Source: Isoetes taiwanensis
Taxonomy: Eukaryota > Streptophyta > Lycopodiopsida > Isoetales > Isoetaceae
Length of the DNA: 64,000 nucleotides
NCBI GenBank assembly: GCA_021234155.1
Contig: JAJEKV010000833.1
Coordinates: 1-64,000, forward strand
Direction: 5' to 3'
Positions 1 through 11,880 of this stretch are shown piece after piece; the first letter of the stretch is position 1, and each line of letters opens with the position of its first letter. A model generated the notes under the pieces. It did not search any database, was not told where the DNA came from, and saw only the letters and a list, made by a program, of their open reading frames with translations. Both the position numbers and the translations under genes were made by a program.

Positions 1-1370
1 ACAACATTCTCGAACACGTCCACGTCGAGCGTGTGCCTTGGTCTAAGGTGTTTTCTATTCTATTCTTACTGGTATTTTAAAATTGAGAGAACTCTAGGGA
101 ACATTCAGTCCAATTTGTGCTCTAAAATGGTGAAGGAAAAAACAAGGTGTTTTACCCACAATTTTGAAGGTAACAAAACGTGGACATTAAGAAAGAACAT
201 GGCAAGGGAATTTTAGTTTCTAGTACTAGCATCTACCACTATGAACTGCCGTCTCCATGCTAACATTTGCTTGGAGACCTAAACCCATCGCTTTCAACTT
301 CAAATGTTCAAGAGTCTTCAACTCTAAGATATTCTATTATGAGCCCAGATTTATATGCATACATGTACCACATAGTAAATGTACCAAAACTCATGTTCGA
401 GCATCCAACAAGATGGCGGCCGGATTAACGTTGAGATAGAATAGCATCCGTTGGAGGTAAATAGCATGGTCAGTAAGAATGGCATGGCCTGAAGATGGCA
501 TGGCATGGCATGAAGCGGCATGGCCGTAAAGGATCTAATCTGAAAGGAGATAGAAGCGAGAGCGCACGCACGATCGGCTAAATAAAAGCTCAAATTTCCA
601 CCTTCCAAATTTACAATGAAAATTTCCGGAAATTTCTACCCCTCGCATGCAAACAAGACAAGTCCAAACACGGCTAGACCATTAAATGGTGCAGAGCATT
701 CTCATACAAATTTGAAAACCCAATCAACCACAATACGCCTCTTTTTCACCTCCGCAACGAGCATGCAACCTGTGAAGAGAAAATATGAAGCTCCTTGAAA
801 TTTTATAAGGTGCGTAAAAGATGGCCAAACACCTAATCCGTGAGGGTTCTAAAACATTAAGGAGCATGGCTCCACCGGAGTTCTCAAAAACGAAGCAAAC
901 AAAGAAACACAAATTACGCTTTATAGTCGATGGTTCAACCGGGCCAAAGTATCCAGGCTTCATCGCCATAGCTCTCTCTGCCACATACCTCCCTAGTTCA
1001 GGCTTTCGCCTCCGCCTCCGCTACCCTAGCCAAAAGAGAAGGGAGCATCCGTTTATCCACGCCTTAAAACGGCTCCAAAAAATCTTCCTAACATTTCGAA
1101 TGCAAGTCATATAAAACCCAAAAAGCAACATCACCTCTAAATGACATTAAGCTCCTTAAACATAGCAAGATATACCCCAACCATGCGATCACAAATACCA
1201 AACTCAAACGTTGGAAGTTTATTATTGGCACAAACATACATCTCAATAAGGATATACTAGAATGGAGCCCAAATGTCGAGGTAGGGAGTCAGAATGATAC
1301 GCTTATGGAGCAAATTAAATTAATTTACGCCCTTTTAAAATCACATAATTAAGAGGATTCCACATACTTA
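1..1370. other. No recognisable gene; short GGCATGG-rich patch
   Basis: I see no coding region, RNA gene or terminal repeat in this stretch. Around 478-530 the motif GGCATGG recurs several times (a short degenerate minisatellite). Open frames here are short and show no family motifs. Confidence 0.5.
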
Positions 1371-1870
1371 TTTTAATTTTTCCTTCCTTATTTTTTTCCT
1401 TTTTTCTTTTCCATGATTTTTATATTTTATTTGTTTATTTCCTCTTTTCCCCACCATTTATCTTTTTCCGATTTTATTCTATTGCTACCATCTTTTCCTT
1501 TTTTTGTTTTCCCTTCAATGTATTTTCCTAATTTCATTCTCTCTTTCTCATTTTTGTATGCCCCTTTCCTTTTCACCATTTCTCCACCATTTTTTCCTCT
1601 TCCTTTTCTATTTTTCTGCTCCTCTTTTCCCTTTTTCTATTTTTCTCTTCCTTTGTCTCTCCCCGCCTCACCTATTTTTATCTCTTTATTTTTCTCTATC
1701 TCTTTATTCTCCACAAGCTTCCTCTCCTATTTTCCTTTTAAGTATACTTTTTTCCCTTTCCTTTTCTCCTCCCCCTCTCCTCCCTCCTTGTCACTTCCTT
1801 TCCTTCCCCTTTCATTTTCGATGGCCTTTTTCCCTTCCCTCTTTCTCCTTCCATTTTTCCCTTCCATGTA
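1371..1870. repeat. Polypyrimidine (C/T) tract, about 0.5 kb
   Basis: The plus strand is almost entirely T and C for about 500 bases, with only scattered purines. Overlapping open frames of 125-152 codons here are made of Phe, Pro, Ser and Leu only, as expected from a two-letter sequence, and are not credible genes. The tract resembles, in reverse complement, the purine tract at 10,985-11,880. Long polypyrimidine stretches can form triplex (H-) DNA, but that is only a property of the composition. Confidence 0.85.
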
Positions 1871-2180
1871 GAATCGCATGACGAATAAAGTGATTCTTTA
1901 AGGCGCTGATCCCGTGCCATTTCACTAATTCACCATTCATTTGCTCCTCACATATTGTCCGTGGTTTTGAAAATGAGATTGCTCATCTGGGGATCCCCGT
2001 AGTAGTAGAACATCATGCGCAGCTGGTATTGGTGTTTAGGAGACGTCCTTTTAACCCACTCCACTCAGGTAACCCGCGACCTTCCCCATTAGCCAGTGAT
2101 GTCCAATACCGCACGCTTTATACCTAACACGATGAATTGTATAATACTACATATATTTCCGTTACATAAACGATAAAATA
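1871..2180. other. No feature recognised
   Basis: This short stretch lies between the pyrimidine tract and the CACAGACG-rich segment. I see no gene, terminal repeat or tandem structure in it. Confidence 0.4.
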
Positions 2181-2186
2181 CTACAG

Positions 2187-2494
2187 GAAAAATTCGACGT
2201 TTAAGATTTTCGCATTTATTAAAACATCTAATTCACAGATGCGAAAGTTTTTCACAGACGGACGCCGAAAGTTTTTCGTATAAAATGTTGCTCACAGACG
2301 CCAGTTTTTTCCGCACGACTTGAATTTGAATTTCGCCGCAAATCCCATAAACCGTGACGCTGAACCACACGAACCCAGACAAAGCGTGGTAGCAAAAAAA
2401 AGAAAAAATTTGAAATTTGAAACCGTGGCACGGGCCAAACCTTCTCGGCTTCGCGATACGCCGAAAGTTTTTGCGCACGAACGCCCCCAAAAAA
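2187..2494. repeat. CACAGACG-rich segment flanking the MuDR-like element (left part)
   Basis: The words TTCACAGACG, CACAGACGCC and CGAAAGTTTTT recur here. The same CACAGACGC word reappears just right of the MuDR-like element at about 5,836, so 2,187-2,494 and 5,817-5,995 may be two halves of one older element split by that insertion. The left edge reads ACTACAGGAAAAAT and the right edge CCCCTGCTAGT, which weakly resembles decayed CACTA-type ends. No transposase is visible and the superfamily is not established. Confidence 0.35.
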
Positions 2495-3639
2495 GGGGGA
2501 AAACTACGAATACCCCCTAACTTTTGTACTAAATTTACACTATACCCCTAACTTTTTAGAAATTCATAAAATGCCCCCAAAAAACCGTGATTTGGCAAAA
2601 AAGCGATACATAAATCTTAGATTTGTCCAGCTTTTCCCCAAAACCGAACTAACAGCAAAATTGGCTGACTTCCGATTGCGCCGAGTAGAGCGGGCCGATT
2701 GATACTGAGCCGTCATTTCTTATGCCGTGAAAGGTTTTATTCTTGATCTTCTAGAGCCCGTGATGTTGAGGAGACGATTTAGTGATTTCGTGATACACCG
2801 ATTTCGGAACCCAATTCAACTCAAGCAAAGATTGGCCAAGGTCTTCAAAGATGGTACACCTCAGCCCAATTTTATCTCAATGGCAAATTGTCCGCTTTTT
2901 TTGGACACAAATTAGATGCATAATTCATGCAAAAGATAAGGGGGTGTAATTCATGGAAAGTGAGGTCGCTTTATGGATTGAGGTCGCCATGATTGACAAG
3001 CATGTCCCCCAAAGCCCCGAAGAGGATTAAACATATTTTTTCCAAGATTCGTGAAAGGTATTTCAATGCATTAACTTTTTTCATGATTGTGTTTGCCGGA
3101 TCAAATTGGTACGTAATATTGTTTGTTAGAATATTGTTTTCCTTCGGATGCATGTTGATAATGCGCATCTCCCAACCAATACTATTATAATGGTCATAGT
3201 AATGAAAAACCGACAAGAGGGTAATTCAAGAGTTCACCGACATTTTCCGCTAAATTATTGGAAACGTAAATGTAGCTTGAGTTCAAGAGTTCTCGCTATG
3301 AACCTAATAGATTTTTCCCAAAGAATATATTAGAAAACTTACATTTTCTAGCATAATATGTGCCCAAAGCTTGTTTTATTGCTTTATTTTTAAAAATGTT
3401 TTGCCTTGCTTGCTGGTGCTTGATAAATGGCATTGCAAACCTGATCAACCCGGCATCTTTGGATGAGTTGAAGTTGGTCGTGAAGGATCATGCAATCGCC
3501 ATAGTGTTGAATTGAAGATTCTTAAGAGCCGACGGAAAAGGTAAGTGACTTATTCCAAACATATAATGTCTATTTGTTATATTCCTTCTTCAATTTGAGT
3601 TACTTTGATCCTCCTCAGAAAATAGGGTACATGCTAGAA

Positions 3640-5421
3640 ATGCAAGGTTGTTAGTTGTAGTTGGGCGCCTCCATGCATCTATTGTTGAAGGAGGCCCTTG
3701 TGATGCTATAAATGCATAGATGGTGAACATACATACCGGGAGTTCACAACTTGGTAACAAAGAAGCCAATACTAAGTGGCTTGCACGGAAACAACAATAG
3801 AGAGGTTTAGGGGACCAGCCAGGCTTAAGACCAAGGGTGCTTATTGGTGACATGAGAAGAGAAAAAGAAAAAGTCACTATAAAATACCTGTGTTGCTTGG
3901 AAAGTTTAAAGAGGCAAAGACATGCACATATTCATGGTGACCATACCGGCGCACAGAAGTTGCATGGTTAATCCAAAGGAAATTTTACGACTAATCCCGA
4001 AGTGTAGCATTCATGCAAAACAAGATGATGGTCGATTTTTCCTCAAGATTATTGCTTCACAATGCTAGTTTGAGGGGGTTTTCGCTTTTTGTAGGCAGCT
4101 TGTTGCATTGGATGGTATTTCATCCGGAATCTAGGTATCTAGGAATCTTACTTCCAAAGAACAGCAATTGATGGGAACGATTGCTTGTATCCTATAGCAG
4201 GTTTGTCGTGGTTCGCGGGCGCAGAATGATGACAATTGGGTTTGGTTTCTTTTAACTTAAAAATTGCTTGCAACATTCCGGGAGTGTATCACTTTTATCC
4301 CGCATTGCATGTAAAGGACCAGCTGAGGGTGTCGAGATAGTATTTGGTAAGCACCCACTACGCATATTGCATGAGACATCTAAATGACAACTTTAAAGGC
4401 CTACAAAAGTACGTGAGTTTGTGCATCATTTTATGGAATGCAAAAGACGCAAAATAGTGACGAAGACTTTCAAGAGGTTTTAGTAAATGAAGAAAACCAA
4501 TTTGGAAGTCATGAGTGGATCCTTGCAACAAACGGATCCTCGTTTCATTGGGCTTAATGCCAGTTTGTTGGCTATGTGTATTAGCATTTTACATTTTTAT
4601 TTTGTTGAGTTCTGGCTATGTAATAGGAATATCGCCAAGTATGTTGCTAGTGGTATAGGCAACTTTATTAGCATTTTAACATTTTTGTTTTGTTGTTGAG
4701 TTCGGCCATGTCATACCTGTAATTAAGTATGTTGCTGGCTGGTGTATGGGGCACTTGACATCCAACATTGTGAATTTTAAATTCATGGCTTCGGTGAGCC
4801 TAGAGAGCTACCTATACTTTTTGCTATGTTAGAGTTAATCCGCCATAAGCTAATGACTTGGTTTGTCGAAATAAGAAGTCGCATTTTTTCTTCATGACAG
4901 ATGCTATGGAACACAATTTATTTAGCCATAACTCGAAAGGAGCAAGAATTGAAGAAGGCATGTGAACAAGGACGCTCAGATGATTTTAATAATGGCTTCC
5001 GAAGTTTGAGTTTGAAGTTTTGTCTTCAAGAACAAAGAGTTGTAGACTTGCGTGCGAACACATGTATATGTAAGAGATGGCAACACCGGGTATTCTTGTT
5101 CTCATGTCGCTTGTGCCATATACTGTAAAAGAAAGAAATGTGTAAGAAGCTATGTCCATTTCACGTTCTTCATGACTTCATATTTTGAGACATACAGAAG
5201 TACTTCATCCTCGTTGTGGTTCCCCTAACATTGATGACACTTACCACCAGCCACTAGAAGACCTCCCGACGCCCACACGGGTTAAAAGAATTCGCGACCA
5301 AGGTGAATTGAAGGAGGTCCATCATTGCGCTAGATGCAAGGGAACGTGGCATAATACATTTATACGTGGCTGCAATATGAAAAACAAACTACTTCATCAT
5401 GTTGAATTGAGATTCTCATGA
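3640..5421 (+). pseudogene. MULE transposase (FAR1/MURA-like), frameshifted
   Basis: The protein is recognisable only by switching frames. In order: a segment resembling the pre-transposase region (about 3,760-3,950); the MULE transposase core with LVALDG (about 4,100), DGNDCLYPIA (about 4,170), NDDNWVWFL (about 4,228) and CMRHLNDNFKG (about 4,365); then a SWIM-type zinc finger CICKRWQ...CSHVACAIY at about 5,065-5,125; and a C-terminal knuckle CARCKGTWHN...C at about 5,323-5,375 (C-x2-C-x4-H). This order is that of plant MULE transposases, which cut and paste the element in the nucleus. At least six frame changes and several stops mean the copy cannot encode transposase as written. The DDE catalytic triad cannot be assigned with confidence. 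Confidence 0.8.
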
Positions 5422-5489
5422 AAAACCGTTGAAAACCTTTGTTTATTTCTTTTCTTCGCCTGCTTAAAGTGTCGCTTCTCCACTGCATG

Positions 5490-5816
5490 CTGGGCATTTT
5501 GTGAATTTAACTTAAAATGTGAGGGCATTTTGTGAATTTTATGAAAAGTTAGGGGGCATTCCATCGATATCTTCAAATGTTCAAAATTGTCATACGTTGA
5601 GCAAGGGCTTTGGTGAAATAATACAAAAGTTAGGGGCATTTCTTGAATTTCAAAAGTTAAGGGTATTTGATGAAATAAAACAAAGTTAAGGGCATTTCAT
5701 GAAAACATAAGAAATACAAATACATGTATAGGTTTTTAGGGCATTTCATGAATTTTAGAAAGTTAGGTATAATTGCGGAATTTCTTTAAAAAGTTAGGGT
5801 ATTTTGTGTTTTTCCC
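5490..5816. repeat. Subterminal degenerate repeats of the MULE right end
   Basis: Some eight degenerate copies of a 35-45 base unit built on AAAGTTAGGGGCATTTCATGA follow each other up to the element end. The same word family occurs in the arms of the short element at 7,213-7,827. Subterminal repeats in plant DNA transposons are commonly transposase binding sites. That role here is inference. Confidence 0.6.
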
Positions 5817-5995
5817 AAAAGAAAATCTTTTTTTCACAGACGCTGATTTTATCGTTTCAAGACACGCCAAACGTAGGTTTTCGGGCAGACGACAAATTTT
5901 TTCCCGGGTTTACGACTAAAAAATAATGTGAAAAAATGATTTTTTTAACTTTGTACGCCAGAATTTAGATTTCTGACGCATTTAACCTATCCCCT

Positions 5996-6292
5996 GCTAG
6001 TCGCTAGTTCTTTGTGGGAGCTGAAATACCCCAGGGCATTCGCCCGCGAGTAGGTTGTAAGCATTGCGCCATCAGAGGGTACTAGATTAACCGGAGTTGC
6101 TGTGAGTATTGATAACCCTACACCGGTCGCGTGTCTGCATAACGCCTCAAAGTCAAATACGTGCAAATCCTCCGTGTGGATATCCTAGAGTGCCGGTATA
6201 ATACCATCGTACCAACGCCATACCGGCAGACCATCAATTGGTTGTTGCCATTATTTGGATTGAGCCATGGTCGTAACCGCTCGATACCAAAT
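5996..6292 (-). mobile_element. Start of the internal region of an LTR retrotransposon, truncated
   Basis: On the minus strand, immediately downstream of the LTR end, is TTTGGTATCGAGCGGTTACG. This resembles the plant initiator-tRNA-Met primer binding site (TGGTATCAGAGC type). It is followed by ATGGCTCAATCC and about 250 bases with no intact gag frame, ending against the CACAGACG segment. No second LTR is visible, so the element is truncated or was a small non-autonomous (TRIM-like) element. Confidence 0.5.
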
Positions 6293-6928
6293 TGTCAACA
6301 TCTACAAAAAGTAGGGCCGACAGTAACCTAGAACTCCGAGTTTCCCCGCAACCTTGAGCCCTTAACTCCCCACGCGACGCTTTGCACTAACCCCTCGAAT
6401 TAGTTTGAAGCCCACCAAAGTTCTTAACAAAGAACTAATACCGCAATAGCAAGATTGACTAACACTAGAGCAAACTCTCAAGAATCAATGGACCCCAAAG
6501 AGGTCGCAGTTGATTTCTAATCAATCTCTAAGGATGAACCACAACATCACTATAGGAATAGAAGGAATCGAACTTCCGTGCAGCACCAAAAGCTCGCTTC
6601 AAGAATCGATGTTTCTTCAAAAGCCTCTAATCGCTTATATAACTTGCTCGAGCCAAATTCGCCTATTATAAGGCCGTGGCCTCTTTCCCAACCTCGAAAT
6701 ATCTAGCTTTTATACCGATTGACTCCTAAGTTATAGCAGATCCGACAGTTCCTGGGATGTTCACACACAAATAAGAAAGGGATTTTTCCCTTGGAGCACT
6801 TCCGCTAGGCGGGTTCCACCATGTGGACCCTTATTTCCATGGTTGCCTTTAAAAGGGCACCTTTAACATTTACATTAAAATGTCAATTTAAGATACCTAA
6901 ATAAATGCCATTTAACAATATTCCAACA
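6293..6928 (-). mobile_element. LTR of a Copia-type retrotransposon, 636 bp
   Basis: Read on the minus strand, the segment begins TGTTGGAATATTGTTAAATG and ends ...GATGTTGACA, giving the TG...CA ends of an LTR. It is directly followed by a primer-binding-site-like sequence. TGTTGGAATATT is a typical start of plant Copia LTRs. TATA-like words (TTATAATAGG and CTTATATAAGCG) occur inside, consistent with an LTR promoter. Only this one LTR is present. The 5-bp target duplication cannot be checked because the other end is missing. Confidence 0.65.
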
Positions 6929-6944
6929 CGCCTTGCTCCCAAGA

Positions 6945-7196
6945 ATGGCCACTTGAACATTCCTGTGCCACCCAGTGGCACTTCCAAGGGCAACTCCTAG
7001 TCCCAAGGCTTCCAAAGGCACTTACCGCCTCCTTAAACCATAACATCTCCGACCGATCCTGGTATGGCAAACATGCAAAAGGCATCACTTTCTCGATCCA
7101 AGAGGATTCTTCAACCCACGCGCCAAGAATGGAATGGAGCTCTTGTTCTGGATCGATGGTCTCTAATGCATGGATGGCTTCGTAGCCATGTTCCTT
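6945..7196 (-). other. Exon-like open frame of unknown identity
   Basis: From the stop at 7,199 the minus strand is open for more than 74 codons toward the LTR (for example HGYEAIHALETIDPEQELHS ... EMLWFKEA). After GAGGCG comes GTAAGT, a consensus splice donor at about 7,026. The codons read like real protein rather than low complexity, but I do not recognise the family. Upstream it is cut off by the short element at 7,213, and downstream lies the Copia LTR. It could be a plant exon broken by two insertions, or part of a retroelement I cannot name. Confidence 0.3.
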
Positions 7197-7212
7197 TTAG
7201 CTTCATTATTGA

Positions 7213-7827
7213 GGAAAGCTACAAAATGCTCCTTATGTTTTGACAAATTTCACCAAACGCCTTTAACTTTTCATAATTTCACCAAATATCCTTGGTCAAC
7301 GATAATGTATTTTGTATTTTTGAAAATTATTCAAATACCTAAGATTTAGTTAATAGCCGTGGGAAAATCGACATGGAGCCGTAAAAAGATAGATGGAGCA
7401 GAATCAATTTCGACAAAAGAATTTTGATGGACCTAATTTGATGCATGCCTATACCTCCAAAATTAAAGAGGCTGATCCTTCAAGAAATCTTGAGAATAGA
7501 ATCTGAGACTGCGGAGCAAAAATCGATGGAGCATAATGAATTTCGGAAGAAATAAATTTAATGGAGCAAATTCAACTAAGATTATGCCTTCCATTATCCT
7601 TTTGAGGAACCGCATAAAAAAATAAGAGGCTTATCCAAAATGGCACCGCATTAACATTTGTTGAAAAGGGGCATTCTTGCTGAATACAAAATCTGAAGGC
7701 ATTTTGTGAAACTTGAAATGTTCCATAAAGATATACGCTGATCGTTGACATTTGATGAAATTATGAAAAGTTAGGAGGCATCTCGGTGAAATATTTTCAA
7801 AATATAAGGGCATTTTGTGGTTTTTCC
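7213..7827. mobile_element. Short non-autonomous DNA element with ~90-bp inverted ends, MULE-like
   Basis: The left end (GGAAAGCTACAAAATGC...) and the reverse complement of the right end (GGAAAAACCACAAAATGCCC...) match for about 90 bases, through CTAACTTTTCATAATTTCA to GTCAACGAT. The terminal words are close to those of the MULE at 2,495-5,816, so this is probably an internally deleted or MITE-like relative. The 0.4-kb centre holds no gene. ATTATTGA occurs near both borders, but a clean target duplication is not seen. Confidence 0.7.
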
Positions 7828-10800
7828 CTTTATTATTATTGATGTATGGGCTCATTGTTTTATTATTGTGTTTGATGATGGAGTTAGTCCTCAAATTTTA
7901 TCTCGAGCTCCTGCCCTTTGCATATACATGTCCCATAGCCTGGCTTGGTTTCTAAAGTGGACATAAAAAATCCATCTATCTATCTCAAACCATATTAACT
8001 CATTGGTATTCTATCAACTTTTTGGTCAAATGGTTACTTTGATACAAATAATAAAACAACATCATCCTCATCTTTCTAGTCAAGATGAAACGAACACAAA
8101 GATCATGTGTTTCAAGGGCAAACCCTCGATGCATCATCATCATTTTGATAGTTCAATGTCCCTTGTTGTTTTCCATCATCGCCAAAGCTGCTCTCACACT
8201 TTTCGAAAGTAACCCATTTCCAATTGGCCATTTGATAATTCTCAAGTAGGGTTAAGAGTTACTTTTCACAAGATCAGCTTCTTCATCTCTTCTAAAATCA
8301 TATTCTCCTATTCTATTCTATTATAAAACTGATCTCTCTAACCCTTTTCCTGGCAGCTAATGAGATTCCTTTATAAGATGCTCGCAAGGACCAGCATTGG
8401 TTTCAAGATAGAGATGAATATCTTTCAAGGTGCACTAAAAATGTAGCCCTTTTTCTCGATAGCAATAATTTTAATATCAAGAGTTCATGACTGTTTTACC
8501 GCAACAATCATGTCAAAACTATAGTTTGGCTATTATCCGACAAAATATCGGGCAAAACGAGCAAACATTACGCCGCCTTAGAAAAAGTTATTATAATAAT
8601 TTGAGGTAGCCTCTATTGTAGGACAAGTAGCCCTATTATTTTGATCCATGGACAAGTTATGTAGCATTGTTATTTCCTTGTTCTTTATGTTATTTTATTG
8701 TAATTATTATTTGGTTTATATACCCATGGTTTTCTTTACCACATAATTATAATATAGGATTTTATCTATGATCACTAATAATTAGCTATTTCCTCATGCA
8801 ATATCACTTATTATAATTTTTTTGACACGTCGCATTCCAAGGTAAAGTAAAAGATCTGGCCGCTAGCGAAGTCCGGAAGAGAATAAGCTAGAAGGGCCAA
8901 ACGGCCGTCCATAAGTAAGCATAGCTCGCTGTATAATGCTTCTGGATTTGAGTTCGACCTGGAGTCAGCTGTTCAATATACATCGAGTTCTAATTTGCTT
9001 GAGGTCGAGAAACCACTACCCGTTTATGCTCCATTAGGTTTTAGATCTAACATATGCTCGCCGTTTTGAATATTTTTATCGTCTTGCTATTTGTGCTTTG
9101 TGAACCCATGAAGTAGAAGTTTTCCATCTTTTCGCGATTTATGTTCCTTCATCACGCTTTGCCGCCACGAGCTTTTGTCGCTAATAATCATTTTCTCAAA
9201 ATTCCCCGCATCATGATGGAATAATAGGTAGCTAAGCAAAATTAGCAAATAAACAACCATAGGCAGAGGTGCATTTTTTTTGTGCTTTATTCAAGTATTA
9301 GATTGTTTTCCATTGATTTATATGTAGCCAATGGATAATTGTTGTTTGGCGCCGTTAACCGTGTTCCGTAAAGGGGATGTTTTGCATGGGTTTCGCTTTT
9401 GCAAAGCTTAAGAATGAAGTCTTAATGATCCCGCCATTTGTTTTGATGAAAGGTGTGTATAGGGAGGACTTTGCATTTGTATAACTATGTGGGATGATGT
9501 TGTATGAATTTTTGTCAAGATGCCATCCATGAAATTGCATGGCTGCAAGGCCACTGCCAATGCATTTCATTGTGAAGATAAGCTACCATGATTATAGCCC
9601 TGGTGAATTTTTAACCGGAATGCCAAATAGGATGATTAATGCAGCCCGTGATGATCTTTATTTTATTTTATAGTAAATCAGATATCATGGGCCTGCAGCT
9701 CTAATTTTTGGCAGACATGCCCGAAATGGATTGGTATAATTATTAGGGCTGATATTAATGGTGATTTTGAACTTTGTATGAGTAGCAGCGGTTGGATATG
9801 AAACAACATAGACCGGAGCATATTTCTTTTCTCGACAAATTTGCAGGGCATAATGATTTGCCAACAGAGTTTTATATGGATAGTCGCTGTCATATGGATT
9901 TATTTTTCCATCATTTTTCCATCCGCATTCGCGATTGTGGACGCTGCTCCCGCATTTCGTGGTGCGCATAATGTGTGACCTGATATATTTTTTAGAGTTT
10001 AAGCCTTGAAACCACTAATTTGATCAAATACTTGGCAATGACAATCACTTCGTCGCTGCTTGCGTAAACAGGCAATCCCAAAGAAGGTACATTCTATCTT
10101 TGAGCTTCAAATGCACCAAACTTCAAGATGTTTTTTATGGTATTATTCTCACGAAAGGGACAAGATGGAAGTGTCAAATAGAAGAAGTAAATGGCTGGGA
10201 AGAAAGAGACCATATTACCAGCCATCTCTTCCTCGTTATGGCACCGATTTATTTTCGTGAGAATTCCCTAAAATGCATTTTTTCCTACATTTTTAGAGTT
10301 CATGTAGAGCTTCGGGGCTTTAACATCACTTTGTCAGAACAGCTTAAAGACTATGTGTATCGTTATTTTTTAAGTGTTTTTCCCTGATCTGGTTTGTCGA
10401 CTCATTTTGCACATGATGCCTTGGCCTTATAACCCATATTAAAGCTGCCTCGGCGGGCATTTCAAAGAGGCGATAGAGAATTGCTTCTATATTACAAACC
10501 CATTAATAGGAATCCACCAAATTTCAAAAATATTTTGAATGGTTTTGCGTAAGACTTCCTGTTATATTGGTGATGATTAGGCATCATCAAAACAAATAAA
10601 GTCAGAATTTACGTTGTTGTGTTCCAACCATTATGTGCTTAAGGATGTTCTTAAAATGTGGCATGACCTGATGTTCTCAAAAAGTTGACTTTTTACTAAG
10701 GAAAGCAGTAGAAGTGCATCCTCCGTATAATTTGATCAATTTTTATGGCATCGTTTTGCCATAAAGGTTTAAGGGTCTCAAAAATTGTGGAGTTTAGCGG

Positions 10801-10984
10801 AACATTATGGTGTTGTCTCAGAGAATATCCGCTGAAAGGAGTAATTATGTTGAGTATCTTCTTTATATTATAAAGTTTTAGCTGTGATGTCGCGAAAGCA
10901 AAACCCTAATTTGTACCGGTTGAGATCATCTAATTCGCAAGGCCGAGATGCATCGCACAACTTCCCACCATCGTGATTGGCCAT
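7828..10984. other. 3.1 kb without a recognisable gene
   Basis: This is AT-rich sequence with scattered open frames. The longest plausible one is 10,100-10,387 (95 codons, starting MSFKCTKLQDVFYGIILTKG), and shorter gene-like runs occur on both strands at 9,355-9,970. None carries a motif I can name. Decayed retroelement sequence is the likeliest content. No terminal repeats or RNA genes were seen. Confidence 0.4.
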
Positions 10985-11880
10985 GTGCTTAATCTCCTCA
11001 AGAGAAAGGGAAAAAGGAAAGGAAGGAGAAAAGGGCAAAGTAAAAAGGCACAAAAGGCAGAAGGAAAAGGAAGAAGGAAAAAGGAAAAAGGAAAGAAAAA
11101 GAAAGGGAGAAAATGAAAAAAAAGGAAGAAAAGGAAAAGGGAAAGGGAGGAAAAGGGAAAATGAAAAAGGGTCGGATACTAGGAAAAGGAAAAAGGAAAA
11201 GGTGAAAGGAAAAGGAAAATGAAAGGGAAAGGAAAGGAAAGGGAAAAGAAAGGGGAGGAAGGGAGTTTAAAAAAGGCTAGAAAAGGGAAGATGAAAAGGT
11301 GGGGAAAGGAGAAAAAGAAAGGAGAAAGAATGCAAAAGGAAGAGAAAAGGGAGGGAGAAGGGAAATAAGAGAAAAGAAAAAGGGAGAGAAAGGGAAGGAA
11401 GAAAACTAAGGAGGAATGGGCACCAAAGAGGAAAAGGGGCGAGGAAAAAGAAGGGAAGGGAAAAGGAAGGGAAAAAGAACAAAAAGGGGAAAAGGGAATG
11501 AAGTGGAAGGAATACTATGAGAAAAAAGAGAAAGGCAAAGGATATGGGGAAAAGAAAGGGGGAGGACTTAGGAGCCAAAAAGGGACACCTGAAAAGGGAA
11601 GAGAAAAAGTGGGGAAAGGAGAAAAAGGAAGGGAAAAAGGTAAAATGGAAGAGAGAAAGGGAAAGCGAAAGAGAAAGAAAAATGTGCTGAAGAAAAGGCA
11701 TAGAGAAACCTGAAGATGGAAAAGAGAAGGGAAAAATAGGAAAGGAGAAACTAAATACAAAAAAAGGAAAGGAAAACAAATGAGGGGAAAGGGAAGGAAA
11801 AGGATATAAAGGGAAAACGGAAAAAGGAGAAGAAAAGGAAAAGAGAAAAAAAGGAAAAGGAAAGTGGGGAGAGGAAGAGG
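10985..11880. repeat. Polypurine (A/G) tract, about 0.9 kb
   Basis: The plus strand is almost pure A and G for about 900 bases (GGAAAAGG, AAAGGGAA words, not a strict short-period repeat). The 254-codon minus-strand open frame over it is a Phe/Ser/Pro/Leu artefact of composition. It is the mirror of the pyrimidine tract at 1,371-1,870, but the flanks of the two do not match, so a shared origin is not shown. Confidence 0.85.

Larger units (their letters stand above)
2495..5816 (+). mobile_element. MuDR-like (MULE) DNA transposon, degenerate, about 3.3 kb
   Basis: The two ends are inverted repeats of roughly 80 bases. The left end starts GGGGGAAAACTACGAATACC and continues with CCCCTAACTTTT words. 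The right end, read in reverse complement, starts GGGAAAAACACAAAATACCC followed by CTAACTTTTTAAAG. Inside is a broken MULE transposase on the plus strand. A 9-base match with one mismatch (CCCAAAAAA at 2,486 against CCCAAAAGA at 5,814) could be the expected 9-bp target duplication, but it overlaps the G/C run at the ends, so the exact border is uncertain by about 3 bases. Confidence 0.8.

Noticed and set aside
1413-1881. Open frames of 125-152 codons in the pyrimidine tract
   Set aside because: Two-letter composition removes most stops. The products are Phe/Pro/Ser/Leu low complexity in overlapping frames.
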